From: Alphaproteobacteria bacterium
Lineage (GTDB): Bacteria > Pseudomonadota > Alphaproteobacteria > Sphingomonadales > Kordiimonadaceae
Direction of reading: 5' to 3'
Assembly (NCBI GenBank): GCA_021774735.1
Contig: JAJFIS010000009.1
Location: 50,141 to 114,140 of the forward strand
DNA length: 64,000 nt
Below the pieces are notes generated by a model. The model had not been told where the DNA came from and did not search any database. It worked only from the letters and a program-made list of their open reading frames with translations. Shown one piece after another: positions 36,160 through 44,857 of the stretch. Made by a program: the position numbers and the translations under genes. How positions within the stretch are numbered: the stretch's first letter is position 1; the number at the start of each line of letters is the position of its first letter.

Positions 36160-37521
36160 ATGTCTTACCAAGACAAAATTAATGAAACAGAAGCTTGGCT
36201 TATTGAAAATAATATCGATGATATTGAAGTTATGTTGCCTGACTGTGCTGGCATAGCGCGCGGAAAATCCATGCCACGAGCAAAATTTATTGGCGGCATG
36301 CGAAGCCGGTCATTGCGGTTGCCCGAAAGTATTTTCGGCATCACGGTTAACGGTGAGTTTTGCTTCAATAAGCATTTAGCAGAAACCGAACGCGATATAA
36401 TCATTGTGCCTGATCTCAATACAATTGTTTCTACGCCTTGGCAGAAAGAACCAACGGCTGCTGTTATTGGTGATGCGGAGACAGAAGAAGGTGAGGCCAA
36501 CGGACTATCACCAAGACAAGTGCTACGACATGTCATTGATCTATACAGTCAAAAAAGCTGGAAACCTATCGTCGCCCCAGAGTTTGAATTTTATTTAATA
36601 GCCCGCCAAAAAGACTTAGCCATGCCACCTAAGCCGCCCATTGGAAAGTCTGGTGTACGCGAAGTTGGTACTGAACCATATTCCATCGACGGCGTTGATG
36701 AATTTGGCGACCTTTTTGATGACCTTTACGATTACTGCGAAGCCCAAAATATTGAAATTGAGACCCTCATTCACGAAGCCGGTCCAGCCCAGTTTGAGCT
36801 GAATGTAAACCACGGCGACGCAATGGCTGCCGCAGACCAAAGCTTTTATATCAAACGGGTTATCCGCCAAGTCGCCCTGCAGCATGGCATGTTCGCAACC
36901 TTCATGGCACGGCCCTACCCAGATGGTTATGGCAGCTCCATGCATCTGCACCAGTCAGTCATAGACACAACAACAGGAAAAAATATCTTTGCTAATGCTG
37001 ATGGTAGCGATTCCGATTTATTTCTTTCCCATATCGCTGGTTTACAGAAGTATATGCCAACGGTTATGCCAATGCTGGCACCTTTTGTGAATAGTTACAT
37101 GCGCTTGGCTGCGGCAGAATCAGCCCCCACCAATTTACATTGGGCGCGGGAAAATCGCTCTGTCGGGCTTCGTGTACCTACCGGTGACAATTCTGCCCGG
37201 CGTATTGAAAACCGGGTGGCGGGGTCAGACGCTAACCCTTATCTTGCCATTGCTGCCTCACTGGCTTGCGGCTATTTAGGGATGGAGGAAGCTCTGGAAC
37301 CTTCTGACCCGCTAGAAGGGAGCGCTTATGATATTACGACCCGCTCACTTCCCAGCCACATGTTAGATGGTATTGGTAAAATGGATCGCTGCAAACCAAT
37401 CCGCAATATTTTGGGGGACGGCTTTGTTGACACATATTTACAAATTAAACGCACGGAATTTGAGAATTATTCAAGCTTCTTAAGCCCCTGGGAAACCACT
37501 TACTTAATGTTGAATGTTTGA
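36160..37521 (+). CDS. puuA: Glutamine synthetase family, probable gamma-glutamylputrescine synthetase
   Basis: A 453-residue glutamine synthetase-type ligase. Motifs include VAPEFEFYL (metal-binding Glu, near residue 146), EAGPAQFELNVNH, the SMHLHQSV region, NLHWARENRSVGLRVP and the adenosine-site RRIENRVAGSDANPYL. It lacks the C-terminal adenylylation Tyr context of GlnA. PuuA ligates glutamate to putrescine. The neighbouring puuB-like oxidase (12 bases downstream) and gabD support this function, while other gamma-glutamylamine ligases remain possible. No puuD or puuE is visible. Confidence 0.85.
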   Translation: MSYQDKINETEAWLIENNIDDIEVMLPDCAGIARGKSMPRAKFIGGMRSRSLRLPESIFGITVNGEFCFNKHLAETERDIIIVPDLNTIVSTPWQKEPTAAVIGDAETEEGEANGLSPRQVLRHVIDLYSQKSWKPIVAPEFEFYLIARQKDLAMPPKPPIGKSGVREVGTEPYSIDGVDEFGDLFDDLYDYCEAQNIEIETLIHEAGPAQFELNVNHGDAMAAADQSFYIKRVIRQVALQHGMFATFMARPYPDGYGSSMHLHQSVIDTTTGKNIFANADGSDSDLFLSHIAGLQKYMPTVMPMLAPFVNSYMRLAAAESAPTNLHWARENRSVGLRVPTGDNSARRIENRVAGSDANPYLAIAASLACGYLGMEEALEPSDPLEGSAYDITTRSLPSHMLDGIGKMDRCKPIRNILGDGFVDTYLQIKRTEFENYSSFLSPWETTYLMLNV

Positions 37522-37533
37522 TAGAGCTGAAAG

Positions 37534-38820
37534 ATGATTGAAGACAAAGCAACATATCCAGAAAGCTATTATGCCGCATCGGCCAACGGCCCTATAGAGC
37601 GTCCGCGCTTACAGGGTGAGATGCGCGCTGATGTCTGTGTCATTGGGGCTGGCTTCACAGGCCTGAGCGCTGCATTGCATCTGGCAGAGCGTGGTTACAG
37701 TGTTATAGTGCTTGAAGCTGCCCGCGTTGGTTGGGGGGCATCCGGCCGCAATGGTGGTCAAGTGTCAAGTGGCCAACGAAAAGACCAAGAAGAACTGGAA
37801 AACATACTCGGCCTACCTCGCGCTAAAGCGCTGTGGGATATCGCCTATAGTTCGGTAGAAACTGTTAAAAGTCTCATTGAAAAGCACCAGATTGAATGTG
37901 ACCTAAAGGCGGGCGTTATGGCGGTTTGCATCCGTAAATCTGAAGTGAATTGGTACCATAATTATGCTGAAAAGTTGGCAAACGACTATGATGTTCACGA
38001 TCAAATACCGCTGTCTAAAGCAGACGTTACTGCCATGCTTGGAACAGAGCGCTACCACGGCGGCCTACTTGATCGCCATTCTTGTCATATCCACCCGCTT
38101 AATTTTGCCCTTGGCTTGGCGCGTGCTGCAGAAGCTGCTGGCACTGAGCTTTATGAAAATAGCGCCGTTACAAATATCACTGAAGGTGTCAAAAACACGG
38201 TAAAAACCGATCATGGCAGCGTCCTAGCGGATAATGTAGTATTGGCCTGCAATGGATATTTAGATGAGCTTGATACGGGCATGGCGAAGCATGTTATGCC
38301 GATCAATAACTTCATGATCGCCACCGAACCACTGCCTTCGACAATAGCTGTGCGCATCAACCGCGATGATGTGGCCGTTTATGATACCAAATTTGTTGTT
38401 GATTATTTTCGACTGTCGGCGGACAACCGCTTACTTTGGGGCGGTGGTGAAAATTACGGCAGCAAATTCCCCAGCGACATTACCGCATTCGTGCGCAAAT
38501 ATATGCTAAAAACATACCCTGAACTTGCAAGCACCCGCATCGATTTTGCATGGGGTGGTACCCTTGCTATTACCATGAACCGCATGCCCCACTTTGGGCG
38601 GCGTGGCACTAGCATTTATTATGCTCAGGGCTATAGCGGTCACGGCATTGCTATGGCAACGGAGGGCGGAAAAATGATTGCTGAAGCGCTTGCAGGCACC
38701 GCTGAGCGCTTTGATATGATGGCAGACTTCCCAACACCCAAGTTCCCCGGCGGCACCCTGCTGCGCTACCCATGCATGGTGATGGCAATGTTGTATTTCG
38801 CCCTAAAGGACCGGCTTTAA
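37534..38820 (+). CDS. puuB: FAD-dependent amine oxidoreductase, probable gamma-glutamylputrescine oxidase
   Basis: A 428-residue DAO-family flavoprotein with the dinucleotide fold ADVCVIGAGFTGLSAALHL at residues 30-48, followed by GWGASGRNGGQVSSGQRK, the sequence pattern typical of PuuB and related enzymes, and a C-terminal YYAQGYSGHGIAMATEGGK FAD contact. PuuB oxidises gamma-glutamylputrescine to the aldehyde. It lies 12 bases after the puuA-like gene. The pathway aldehyde dehydrogenase, amidase and aminotransferase are not in this window. Confidence 0.87.
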   Translation: MIEDKATYPESYYAASANGPIERPRLQGEMRADVCVIGAGFTGLSAALHLAERGYSVIVLEAARVGWGASGRNGGQVSSGQRKDQEELENILGLPRAKALWDIAYSSVETVKSLIEKHQIECDLKAGVMAVCIRKSEVNWYHNYAEKLANDYDVHDQIPLSKADVTAMLGTERYHGGLLDRHSCHIHPLNFALGLARAAEAAGTELYENSAVTNITEGVKNTVKTDHGSVLADNVVLACNGYLDELDTGMAKHVMPINNFMIATEPLPSTIAVRINRDDVAVYDTKFVVDYFRLSADNRLLWGGGENYGSKFPSDITAFVRKYMLKTYPELASTRIDFAWGGTLAITMNRMPHFGRRGTSIYYAQGYSGHGIAMATEGGKMIAEALAGTAERFDMMADFPTPKFPGGTLLRYPCMVMAMLYFALKDRL

Positions 38821-38949
38821 AATTAAACACTATAATATTTTGTAGCAGTGCCAACCCCCATGGTTGTCGGTGACACCACCACATAGTTTACCCCGACATG
38901 GTAAGAACTATATAGCTGCCATCAGCCTGTTAAGCTGATAGAAAATAGA

Positions 38950-40017
38950 TTAATTTTTCTTTTTTTTGCGTTTCTTTTTCTTCTTTTCAACTGCCGGGTA
39001 ATTCCCTTTAAAGCCTGCCGTTTCATGCATCCCGTAGCCTTTGGCCATACTTTCCGTCATATAAAAGTCGGGGTCATAATTTTTGTCTTTCCAGACATAC
39101 CAATCAGGCTTTTCGACCCCTTCATATTCCAATATCATCACGGCACCGCCCGGTGTTTTACCGGCGTTGCTCACATGCTGCTCAATATGATCATGGTTGA
39201 TCCATAGCCCGGGATTGTTGAGCCTAACTATGACATCAACTCTGCCACCGGACGGTATATTGACCACATCTGCATAATAAGGACTATCAAGCGGCAATCC
39301 ATCGATATGGGTAACCAGCACATCATGACCGTGGAGGTGAAAAGCGACCTCCATACCAGCGCCAAACAGCCTAAGCCGCAACACATCGCCTTTTTTAACC
39401 TTTAAGGGCTGTGTCATGGGGAAGGAGCGTCCGTTAATCGAAAAATAATCCAACTTTTCGGTTGGGTGGCCACCTTTACCGTAGGTCATAGCAACGTCAG
39501 AGTTCCAGCCAGTGAACATAAGAATTGCTTCTTTAGTCACTTCAGCTTCAATCGGCAGAGGGTCAATTGGATCGACAATTAATGCCCCCCACATGCCCCG
39601 AAGGCCAACATGCTCGGGCACATTAACGTGGCAGTGATACCAAAGACTGCCCGGCTTATCGGCGACAAAGCGATAGACAAAGCTTTCACCCGGGTCGATA
39701 GCTTTTTGAGTTACATCAGGAACACCGTCCATCCGCCAGCTATCGGTTTGGTAAACACCATGCCAGTGGATAGTATGATTAAGCGTTGTATTATTAACCA
39801 AGGTTACTTCAATCTCATCGCCCTGCTTTACATGTATCAATGGCCCAGGCACTTGCCCATTATAGGCCCAAACTTTTGACTTAAAGCCCGGTGCCACTTC
39901 AATCTCTACCTCTTCAATGGTCATTTCAAATTTATGTAATTCCGCCATAGCTGCTGGTGTGACCACCAACCAAGCTAGAAAAGCGAGCGCAGTAGATTTT
40001 AGTATTTTGGCATTCAT
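38950..40017 (-). CDS. Two-domain multicopper oxidase
   Basis: A 355-residue secreted copper protein (signal peptide 1-25). Domain 1 carries HTIHWHG (81-87) and WYHCHVNVPEHVGLRGMWG with Cys129, His136 and Met142 for a type 1 copper; domain 2 has HLHGHD (227-232) and NHDHIEQH (274-281), where the usual Cys is Asp, so it lacks a second type 1 copper. That matches two-domain laccase-like oxidases, ancestors of nitrite reductase. The last 12 residues are nearly all Lys/Arg. It closes the nirK operon and corresponds in content to NcgA of Nitrosomonas. Confidence 0.88.
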   Translation of the reverse strand: MNAKILKSTALAFLAWLVVTPAAMAELHKFEMTIEEVEIEVAPGFKSKVWAYNGQVPGPLIHVKQGDEIEVTLVNNTTLNHTIHWHGVYQTDSWRMDGVPDVTQKAIDPGESFVYRFVADKPGSLWYHCHVNVPEHVGLRGMWGALIVDPIDPLPIEAEVTKEAILMFTGWNSDVAMTYGKGGHPTEKLDYFSINGRSFPMTQPLKVKKGDVLRLRLFGAGMEVAFHLHGHDVLVTHIDGLPLDSPYYADVVNIPSGGRVDVIVRLNNPGLWINHDHIEQHVSNAGKTPGGAVMILEYEGVEKPDWYVWKDKNYDPDFYMTESMAKGYGMHETAGFKGNYPAVEKKKKKRKKKKN

Positions 40018-40047
40018 ATCTTAAGCTCCAATAATAAGTTTCACCGA

Positions 40048-40407
40048 CTAGTCTTCGGTGGCTGAAATTTCTCGCAGATATCGAACCAAGGCCCAGATAT
40101 CTTCTTCACTGATATTCTTTCCCCACGCAGGCATGAGAACAGATTTGTTGATTGCCTTACCGCCATCCCTAATCGCTTTGAAAAGGTCATCATCGGTGCG
40201 GGCGTTCATTTCTTTAGCTTCGGTATGGTCTTTAGGCTGAATTTCCATGTAACCGGCATTTACACCGTAACCATCTGCTTCCATTCCGTGACACTGGGAG
40301 CAATATGCTTTGTACAAGACCTTGCCACGGTTACCGTCCTCTGCTCCAGCTTGGCCAGCCATGACCATCACGGCGAAAATCGTGGCTATGGCTAATTGAC
40401 AGCGCAT
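40048..40407 (-). CDS. Small c-type cytochrome
   Basis: A 119-residue periplasmic cytochrome: signal peptide of about 22 residues (AEDGN start), one haem motif CSQCH near residue 36, and Met in the VLMPAWGKNISEEDIWALVRYL tail as the likely sixth ligand. It resembles the small cytochrome NcgC/class I cytochromes that pass electrons to nitrite reductase. The start shares a base with the preceding diheme gene (TGATG), indicating coupled expression. Confidence 0.92.
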   Translation of the reverse strand: MRCQLAIATIFAVMVMAGQAGAEDGNRGKVLYKAYCSQCHGMEADGYGVNAGYMEIQPKDHTEAKEMNARTDDDLFKAIRDGGKAINKSVLMPAWGKNISEEDIWALVRYLREISATED

Positions 40408-41090
40408 CAGTTTTCTCCCGATAAAAGCTTGAGATAGTCAACAAGCTTGTAAATCTCGCGGTTATTTAGGCCCGTTGATGGCATTAGGCTAACCCCTTGC
40501 CACACAATGGGATCACGGATGAAAGAGACGATATAATCTGGCTTCAAGCGATTGAAAACCGTGTAAAGCTCTGGCCCAGAAACTCCGCCGTAATCTGGCT
40601 CAGCTTGATGGCAAGACCCGCAGCCTTTAAATTTGATAAAGTTCATCTCGCCCATTCGCTTGGATACAGATTTAGGCTTATACTCACCGGCGATAATAAG
40701 GTCTGATTTAGCGGTAAGCGTCATCAAATAGTCAGTGATTTCTGTAGCATTATTTGCGGATAATTTAACATGGTCCTGTAATGTTATGGGGTCGATATCA
40801 TCGCCGTCATCGGTAACCACCGTATGATTACCACTAAACATACCACCAGGGCGAATTCTGGCCGGATTTTGCAGCCAAGAAACCATCCAATCACGGCGAT
40901 ATTTAGTGCCCGCATAATAAAGTGGTGGTGCCTTTTGTGCCATTCTTGCCTGCGCGTCTAATGTCACTTCACTCAAAGCATGACAGGCAGAACATTCCTC
41001 TTTAAGCCGATCACTTGGCCCCTCGGCTGCAGCCCCACTGCTAACGACAATCATGCCTAAAAATAGTTTCTTTATGGTCGACCTAAACAT
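40407..41090 (-). CDS. Diheme c-type cytochrome
   Basis: A 227-residue secreted protein (signal peptide ending near AAAEG) with two haem motifs, CSACH near residue 34 and CGSCH near residue 156, and thus probably two haem domains. It matches the content of NcgB in the Nitrosomonas nirK cluster. It likely moves electrons between the respiratory chain and NirK or the multicopper oxidase. It is encoded after nirK with a 117-base gap that carries a hairpin. Confidence 0.9.
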   Translation of the reverse strand: MFRSTIKKLFLGMIVVSSGAAAEGPSDRLKEECSACHALSEVTLDAQARMAQKAPPLYYAGTKYRRDWMVSWLQNPARIRPGGMFSGNHTVVTDDGDDIDPITLQDHVKLSANNATEITDYLMTLTAKSDLIIAGEYKPKSVSKRMGEMNFIKFKGCGSCHQAEPDYGGVSGPELYTVFNRLKPDYIVSFIRDPIVWQGVSLMPSTGLNNREIYKLVDYLKLLSGEN

Positions 41091-41132
41091 TTACCATAGA
41101 CTTTCATATTTATGACCGGTTCAGTGAAGAGA

Positions 41133-41149
41133 TGACGACAATATCGTCA
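41133..41149. repeat. Inverted repeat in the nirK-cytochrome spacer
   Basis: TGACGA-N5-TCGTCA forms a perfect 6-pair stem, extended with GAG/CTC after one mismatch. No U-tract follows in either direction, so it is more likely an mRNA-stability or attenuating hairpin than a terminator. Confidence 0.4.
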
Positions 41150-41207
41150 CCTCATCTAACTGTTTCTCATCAATATGATACGAATTACACATACTGACTT
41201 TCAAACA

Positions 41208-42155
41208 TTAGTCCCTGATGATGAGATTACCATCACGGCCATATGTTTCATTGGCCCCTTCATGGTTCATCAACACGGTTATAGCGCCGCTTAAAGCGTT
41301 TTTCATCTGGTGGTCAACCAACGCATTATTGGTGGGACGGTCTTTTGGACTAATCAGATCCAACGTCACCGCATGGGCAGGGGGAACATTATAAGTTTGA
41401 ATGCCATAAGATACATTCTTGGCATTGCCATTATCCCAAACCCGGTCCCAAATACCAGCAATAGGATGGAAAGCGACACTGTCATTTATTTGGGCATTAA
41501 TGAAATAAAAGCGAACCCGCTCACCGGGTTTAGATTCAAGTGCTAAGCTCGCATTTTGGTCATGGACAGGATCATAGTGAAACACCTTACCATTGATCAG
41601 GTTAGCTTGTTTGCCAATATTTTTGGTAATGTCACCAGCGGATGTGCCTTCCTTAAAAAGGTCACCCTGCACAATGACATATTCACGGTCTGGCTTCGGA
41701 TATGCTTCACTGTAACCATCTTTTGGATCAACGATAATAACACCGTACATACCACGCGCGATATGCTCTGACATCGCGTCTGCGCCGCAGTGATAAATAA
41801 ATACACCTGGGTAATCAGCCCGGAATTGAAAACCTTTTGATTTACCCGGACTCACAGCCGCAAATTCGTCAAGCACATCGACGCGAGCCGCATGAAAATC
41901 CATCGAATGGCTCTGTTTATTGTCTTTCATGTTGATCAAAGTAAAGTCAACAACATCGCCTTGTTTTACGCGCACAAGAGGCCCTGGAATAGTGCCACCA
42001 AATGTCCACATTACTTGTTCATTACCTGCATTATCCACCGCCATGGATTTTTCTATAACAGGAATGTCAACCTTTACGGTTTCTGCTTGCACTACTGTTG
42101 GCGCTAAAAGCACACCACAAAAAGTAACTGCAGTTAATAGCTTTTTCATCTTCAT
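41208..42155 (-). CDS. nirK: Copper-containing nitrite reductase
   Basis: NirK reduces nitrite to nitric oxide in the periplasm. The 315-residue protein begins with a signal peptide (1-24). Copper ligands are visible: type 1 His83, Cys123, His131 and Met136; type 2 His88, His122 and His282. The substrate-handling Asp86 (HSMDFH), His230 and Ile232 (AFHPIAG) match Asp98, His255 and Ile257 of the well-studied enzymes. It leads an operon with two cytochromes and a multicopper oxidase. AGGGG lies about 8 bases before the ATG, and NsrR is divergent. Confidence 0.93.
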   Translation of the reverse strand: MKMKKLLTAVTFCGVLLAPTVVQAETVKVDIPVIEKSMAVDNAGNEQVMWTFGGTIPGPLVRVKQGDVVDFTLINMKDNKQSHSMDFHAARVDVLDEFAAVSPGKSKGFQFRADYPGVFIYHCGADAMSEHIARGMYGVIIVDPKDGYSEAYPKPDREYVIVQGDLFKEGTSAGDITKNIGKQANLINGKVFHYDPVHDQNASLALESKPGERVRFYFINAQINDSVAFHPIAGIWDRVWDNGNAKNVSYGIQTYNVPPAHAVTLDLISPKDRPTNNALVDHQMKNALSGAITVLMNHEGANETYGRDGNLIIRD

Positions 42156-42212
42156 TTTTTAACCCCTAATTAAAGTCATATATAATATACCCCTTATTTA
42201 ATGGCCTTAATC

Positions 42213-42229
42213 AAGTATGTCAAATACTT
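42213..42229. promoter_or_regulatory. Candidate NsrR operator upstream of nirK
   Basis: AAGTAT-gtcaa-ATACTT is a perfect inverted repeat 57 bases upstream of the nirK ATG and 110 bases upstream of nsrR. NsrR sites share AAGNAT/ATNCTT-type ends in enterobacteria (AAGATGCATTT halves) but are longer, so this is only suggestive. The FNR consensus TTGAT-N4-ATCAA was not found between the genes. Confidence 0.4.
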
Positions 42230-42338
42230 CTTTAAAGATTAAACTAAATAACCACGAAATTTTCCGATTTAAATTGAGCTATATTTTTAAACCTAAATGT
42301 AGTATATAAAATATGGCTTTAGGTTCTCGGAGGAAATG

Positions 42339-42791
42339 GTGCACCTTACATATCATACTGATTATGCTCTGCGATTGTTGATGCTGTTGGCTGTTGAGCC
42401 TGATCGACTGCATACTATAAAAGAGGTATCAAAACGCTATCAGATTTCCAAAAATCATATGATGAAAGTCGTTCATACATTAACCGAAGCAGGCTTCGTT
42501 AGCACAGTCCGGGGTCGTCATGGTGGGTTGAAGCTCGCTAATAATCCTGAAGATATAAATTTAGGCAAAATTATCCGTGCAACTGAAGACAATTTAAACT
42601 TGGTAGAATGTTTCTCAATGAAAAACAATAAATGCCAAATTGCCAAAGATTGTGGATTGCGCGACCCTCTCAATCAAGCTCTCAGGGCCTTTATTAAGAC
42701 CTTGGATGGTTTCACTTTAAAAGATATTGTCTTAAACCCTAGAAACCATGATCAAATGCGGACACTTTTCCCATCAACCGATGCTAAATAA
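42339..42791 (+). CDS. nsrR: Rrf2 family nitric oxide-responsive repressor NsrR
   Basis: A 150-residue Rrf2 protein: N-terminal winged helix (LTYHTDYALRLLMLLAV), the KNHMMKVVHTLTEAGFV recognition part and RGRHGGLKL, then cluster cysteines 91, 99 and 105 (ECFSMKNNKCQIAKDC), matching the [Fe-S] NsrR pattern. NO destroys the cluster and releases target genes. GTG at 42339 gives the family-like start (VHLT-TDYALR), with CGGAGG 5 bases before it; ATG 42336 is too close to it. It is divergent from nirK, its likely target. Confidence 0.9.
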   Translation: MHLTYHTDYALRLLMLLAVEPDRLHTIKEVSKRYQISKNHMMKVVHTLTEAGFVSTVRGRHGGLKLANNPEDINLGKIIRATEDNLNLVECFSMKNNKCQIAKDCGLRDPLNQALRAFIKTLDGFTLKDIVLNPRNHDQMRTLFPSTDAK

Positions 42792-42928
42792 CATACTATC
42801 ATTTAGCACTCCCAAGTTACCAAAAATCCCCTATATATGTTGGTAATCACTTTTAAGTGGTTTCCCCGTTAGTGGATATGATGTTAGTGCTGCGATATAG
42901 TATATTCTTCAATATATGAAAGATTTTA

Positions 42929-43801
42929 ATGTTAGCTATTCTATTAATAATTTTCCCCCTTTTTGCTCTGCTGCTTTTCGGTATATTTAAATGGTTCACA
43001 AGGGCCAGAATAAACCGGGTCGACGCCCCCTTGCCGGACCATTTTCCCGATGATGGTTTTGACCACCAGAGTTTCCAAAAATTGCTTGACCAATTTGTTA
43101 ATGATATTGGCTTAATTGATTATGCCCGCTGGCATGAAGATGAGGCTGCCTGCACAGGGCTATCGCGCTACATAGCTGCCGTGCAGTGTTACAGCCCCGA
43201 AAATGCACCAGAGCGCTTCCCTGCCCCTATGGACAGCCTATCCTATTGGATAAATGCCTATAATGCCCTCGTCATAGGTCAAGTTTTGAAATATTGGCCT
43301 TTGAAAAGTGTCACCGACATTAAATTGCCATTGGAAACCGCACAAGGCATGAGTTTTTTCTATTTCCATAAGCATATAGTCGGCGGCCAAGTCATGAGCC
43401 TTTTCACCCTTGAGCAGGATAAGCTGATCAAAGCAAAAGCCGACCCCCGGATGCATTTTCTGCTCAACTGCGCATCAGGCTCATGCCCCATCATGCGGCC
43501 AGTTGGTGGAACAGCAGAAGAAATGGAAACATTACTCAGTGAAGCAGCGGCTGATTTTGTCGCTGACACCTCCAATCTGCTCATTGAGCATGGTACTGGC
43601 ACCATTATTTTATCGAGTATTTTTAAATGGTATATGTCTGATTTTACTCATGTTGCGCCTGAGCCAAACAGCCCACGAGAAAAGCGCCTTATAGCCTATT
43701 TGTCCACCGTCGCCCGGGAGCCATTGAAGGGTGATTTACGCCGAGCAGTGAAGTATAAATTGATCTTCACGCCCTTCAATTGGGATATCAATAGCGCTTG
43801 A
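42929..43801 (+). CDS. DUF547 domain-containing membrane-anchored protein
   Basis: A 290-residue protein with an N-terminal hydrophobic helix (residues 1-22). The DUF547 core is clear: SLSYWINAYNALVIGQVLKY (about 102-121), FYFHKHIVGGQVMSL, and ADPRMHFLLNCASGSCPIMRP near 170-190. The family is of unknown function; a glutaredoxin-like or protease-like role has been proposed elsewhere but is not demonstrated. It follows nsrR by 137 bases in the same direction and is convergent with the quinone oxidoreductase gene. Confidence 0.88.
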   Translation: MLAILLIIFPLFALLLFGIFKWFTRARINRVDAPLPDHFPDDGFDHQSFQKLLDQFVNDIGLIDYARWHEDEAACTGLSRYIAAVQCYSPENAPERFPAPMDSLSYWINAYNALVIGQVLKYWPLKSVTDIKLPLETAQGMSFFYFHKHIVGGQVMSLFTLEQDKLIKAKADPRMHFLLNCASGSCPIMRPVGGTAEEMETLLSEAAADFVADTSNLLIEHGTGTIILSSIFKWYMSDFTHVAPEPNSPREKRLIAYLSTVAREPLKGDLRRAVKYKLIFTPFNWDINSA

Positions 43802-43831
43802 TAGGTCTTCAAGATAAAAAAGCAAAATTAT

Positions 43832-44809
43832 CTAGCCTATTTCCAGCACAACTTTGCCCTTCACGCGGCGCTCGGTTAGGCAAGCATAGGCAGCTTGGTA
43901 GTCATCTAGTGCGAAAACATCATCCACCAGCGGCTTGATGCGACCGTCAGCGCACATGGCGAACAGGTCCTTCATATTTGCCATATGACCAGCAGGGTCC
44001 ATCATAGTCCAAGCACCCCAGAAAACACCAACGATCTGACATTGCTTAAGCAAGGTCAGGTTCAGCGGGATTTTGGGAATATCACCCGCCGCGAAGCCAA
44101 TGACCAAAAAACGACCACCTGCCCCCATGCAGCGAATGACAGTTTCAGAAAAATCACCGCCAACAGGGTCGTAAGCTACATCAATGCCTTTTTTACCGGT
44201 CAGCTCCTTCAAGCGTGTTTTTAAGTCTTCAGTAGTGTAATTCACCAGCTCGTCAGCGCCAGCCGCTTTGCAAACCGCCAGCTTTTCATCTGTGGAAGCA
44301 CAGGCAATAACCCGTGCGCCCATGGCTTTGCCTAGTTGAACGGTGGCGAGGCCAACGCCGCCAGCCGCGCCCATAACCACCAGTGTTTCACCGGCTTGAA
44401 TGTCCGCCCGTTGGCGCAGCGCATGCAGTGATGTGCCATAGGTTAGCGTTAACGCAGCAGCAGTTTTAAAGTCCATACTGTCTGGCACCGGCATGCAGGC
44501 CATGACGGGCACTACAACTTTTTCTGCAAAGGCACCATGACCGGCCATAACAATGACCCGATCACCCACTTTATAGCCTTTCACACCGTCACCCACTTCA
44601 GCGACGACCCCTGCCCCTTCACCGCCCGGTGAAAAAGGCAAATCCGGCTTCATCTGATATTTGCCGTAGCTGATAAGTACGTCGGGGAAGTTCAGTGATG
44701 CCGCTTTAACGTCAACGAGCAAATGCCCAGCTTTGACCGTTGGTGCATCAATATCTTTTAACACCAGTCCCTTGGGACCCGTTAATTCTTCGCATAAGAC
44801 GGCTTTCAT
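43832..44809 (-). CDS. NADPH:quinone oxidoreductase-like MDR protein
   Basis: A 325-residue medium-chain reductase of the zinc-free quinone oxidoreductase branch: GGEGAGVVAEVGDGVKGYKVGD near residue 62, nucleotide loop VMGAAGGVGLATVQLGKAMGA (about 144-164), and no cysteine ligand set. Members include quinone reductases and acrylyl-CoA or enoyl-CoA reductases; in this setting a role on an unsaturated acyl thioester is plausible. It is the last gene of the - strand acyl-CoA operon, 48 bases after the thiolase gene. Confidence 0.85.
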   Translation of the reverse strand: MKAVLCEELTGPKGLVLKDIDAPTVKAGHLLVDVKAASLNFPDVLISYGKYQMKPDLPFSPGGEGAGVVAEVGDGVKGYKVGDRVIVMAGHGAFAEKVVVPVMACMPVPDSMDFKTAAALTLTYGTSLHALRQRADIQAGETLVVMGAAGGVGLATVQLGKAMGARVIACASTDEKLAVCKAAGADELVNYTTEDLKTRLKELTGKKGIDVAYDPVGGDFSETVIRCMGAGGRFLVIGFAAGDIPKIPLNLTLLKQCQIVGVFWGAWTMMDPAGHMANMKDLFAMCADGRIKPLVDDVFALDDYQAAYACLTERRVKGKVVLEIG

Positions 44810-44857
44810 GACGCTGTCCTTCCCTAATAGTAAATTTATACCAATGACAAATTGGGG

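Noticed and set aside
35965..36171. A 68-codon - strand frame in the gabD/puuA gap
   Set aside because: It overlaps the puuA start, lacks a ribosome-binding site and has no family features; the gap is better read as a divergent promoter region.
38921..38939. ATCAGC-N7-GCTGAT as terminator of the nirK operon
   Set aside because: Weak six-pair stem and no U-tract on either strand.
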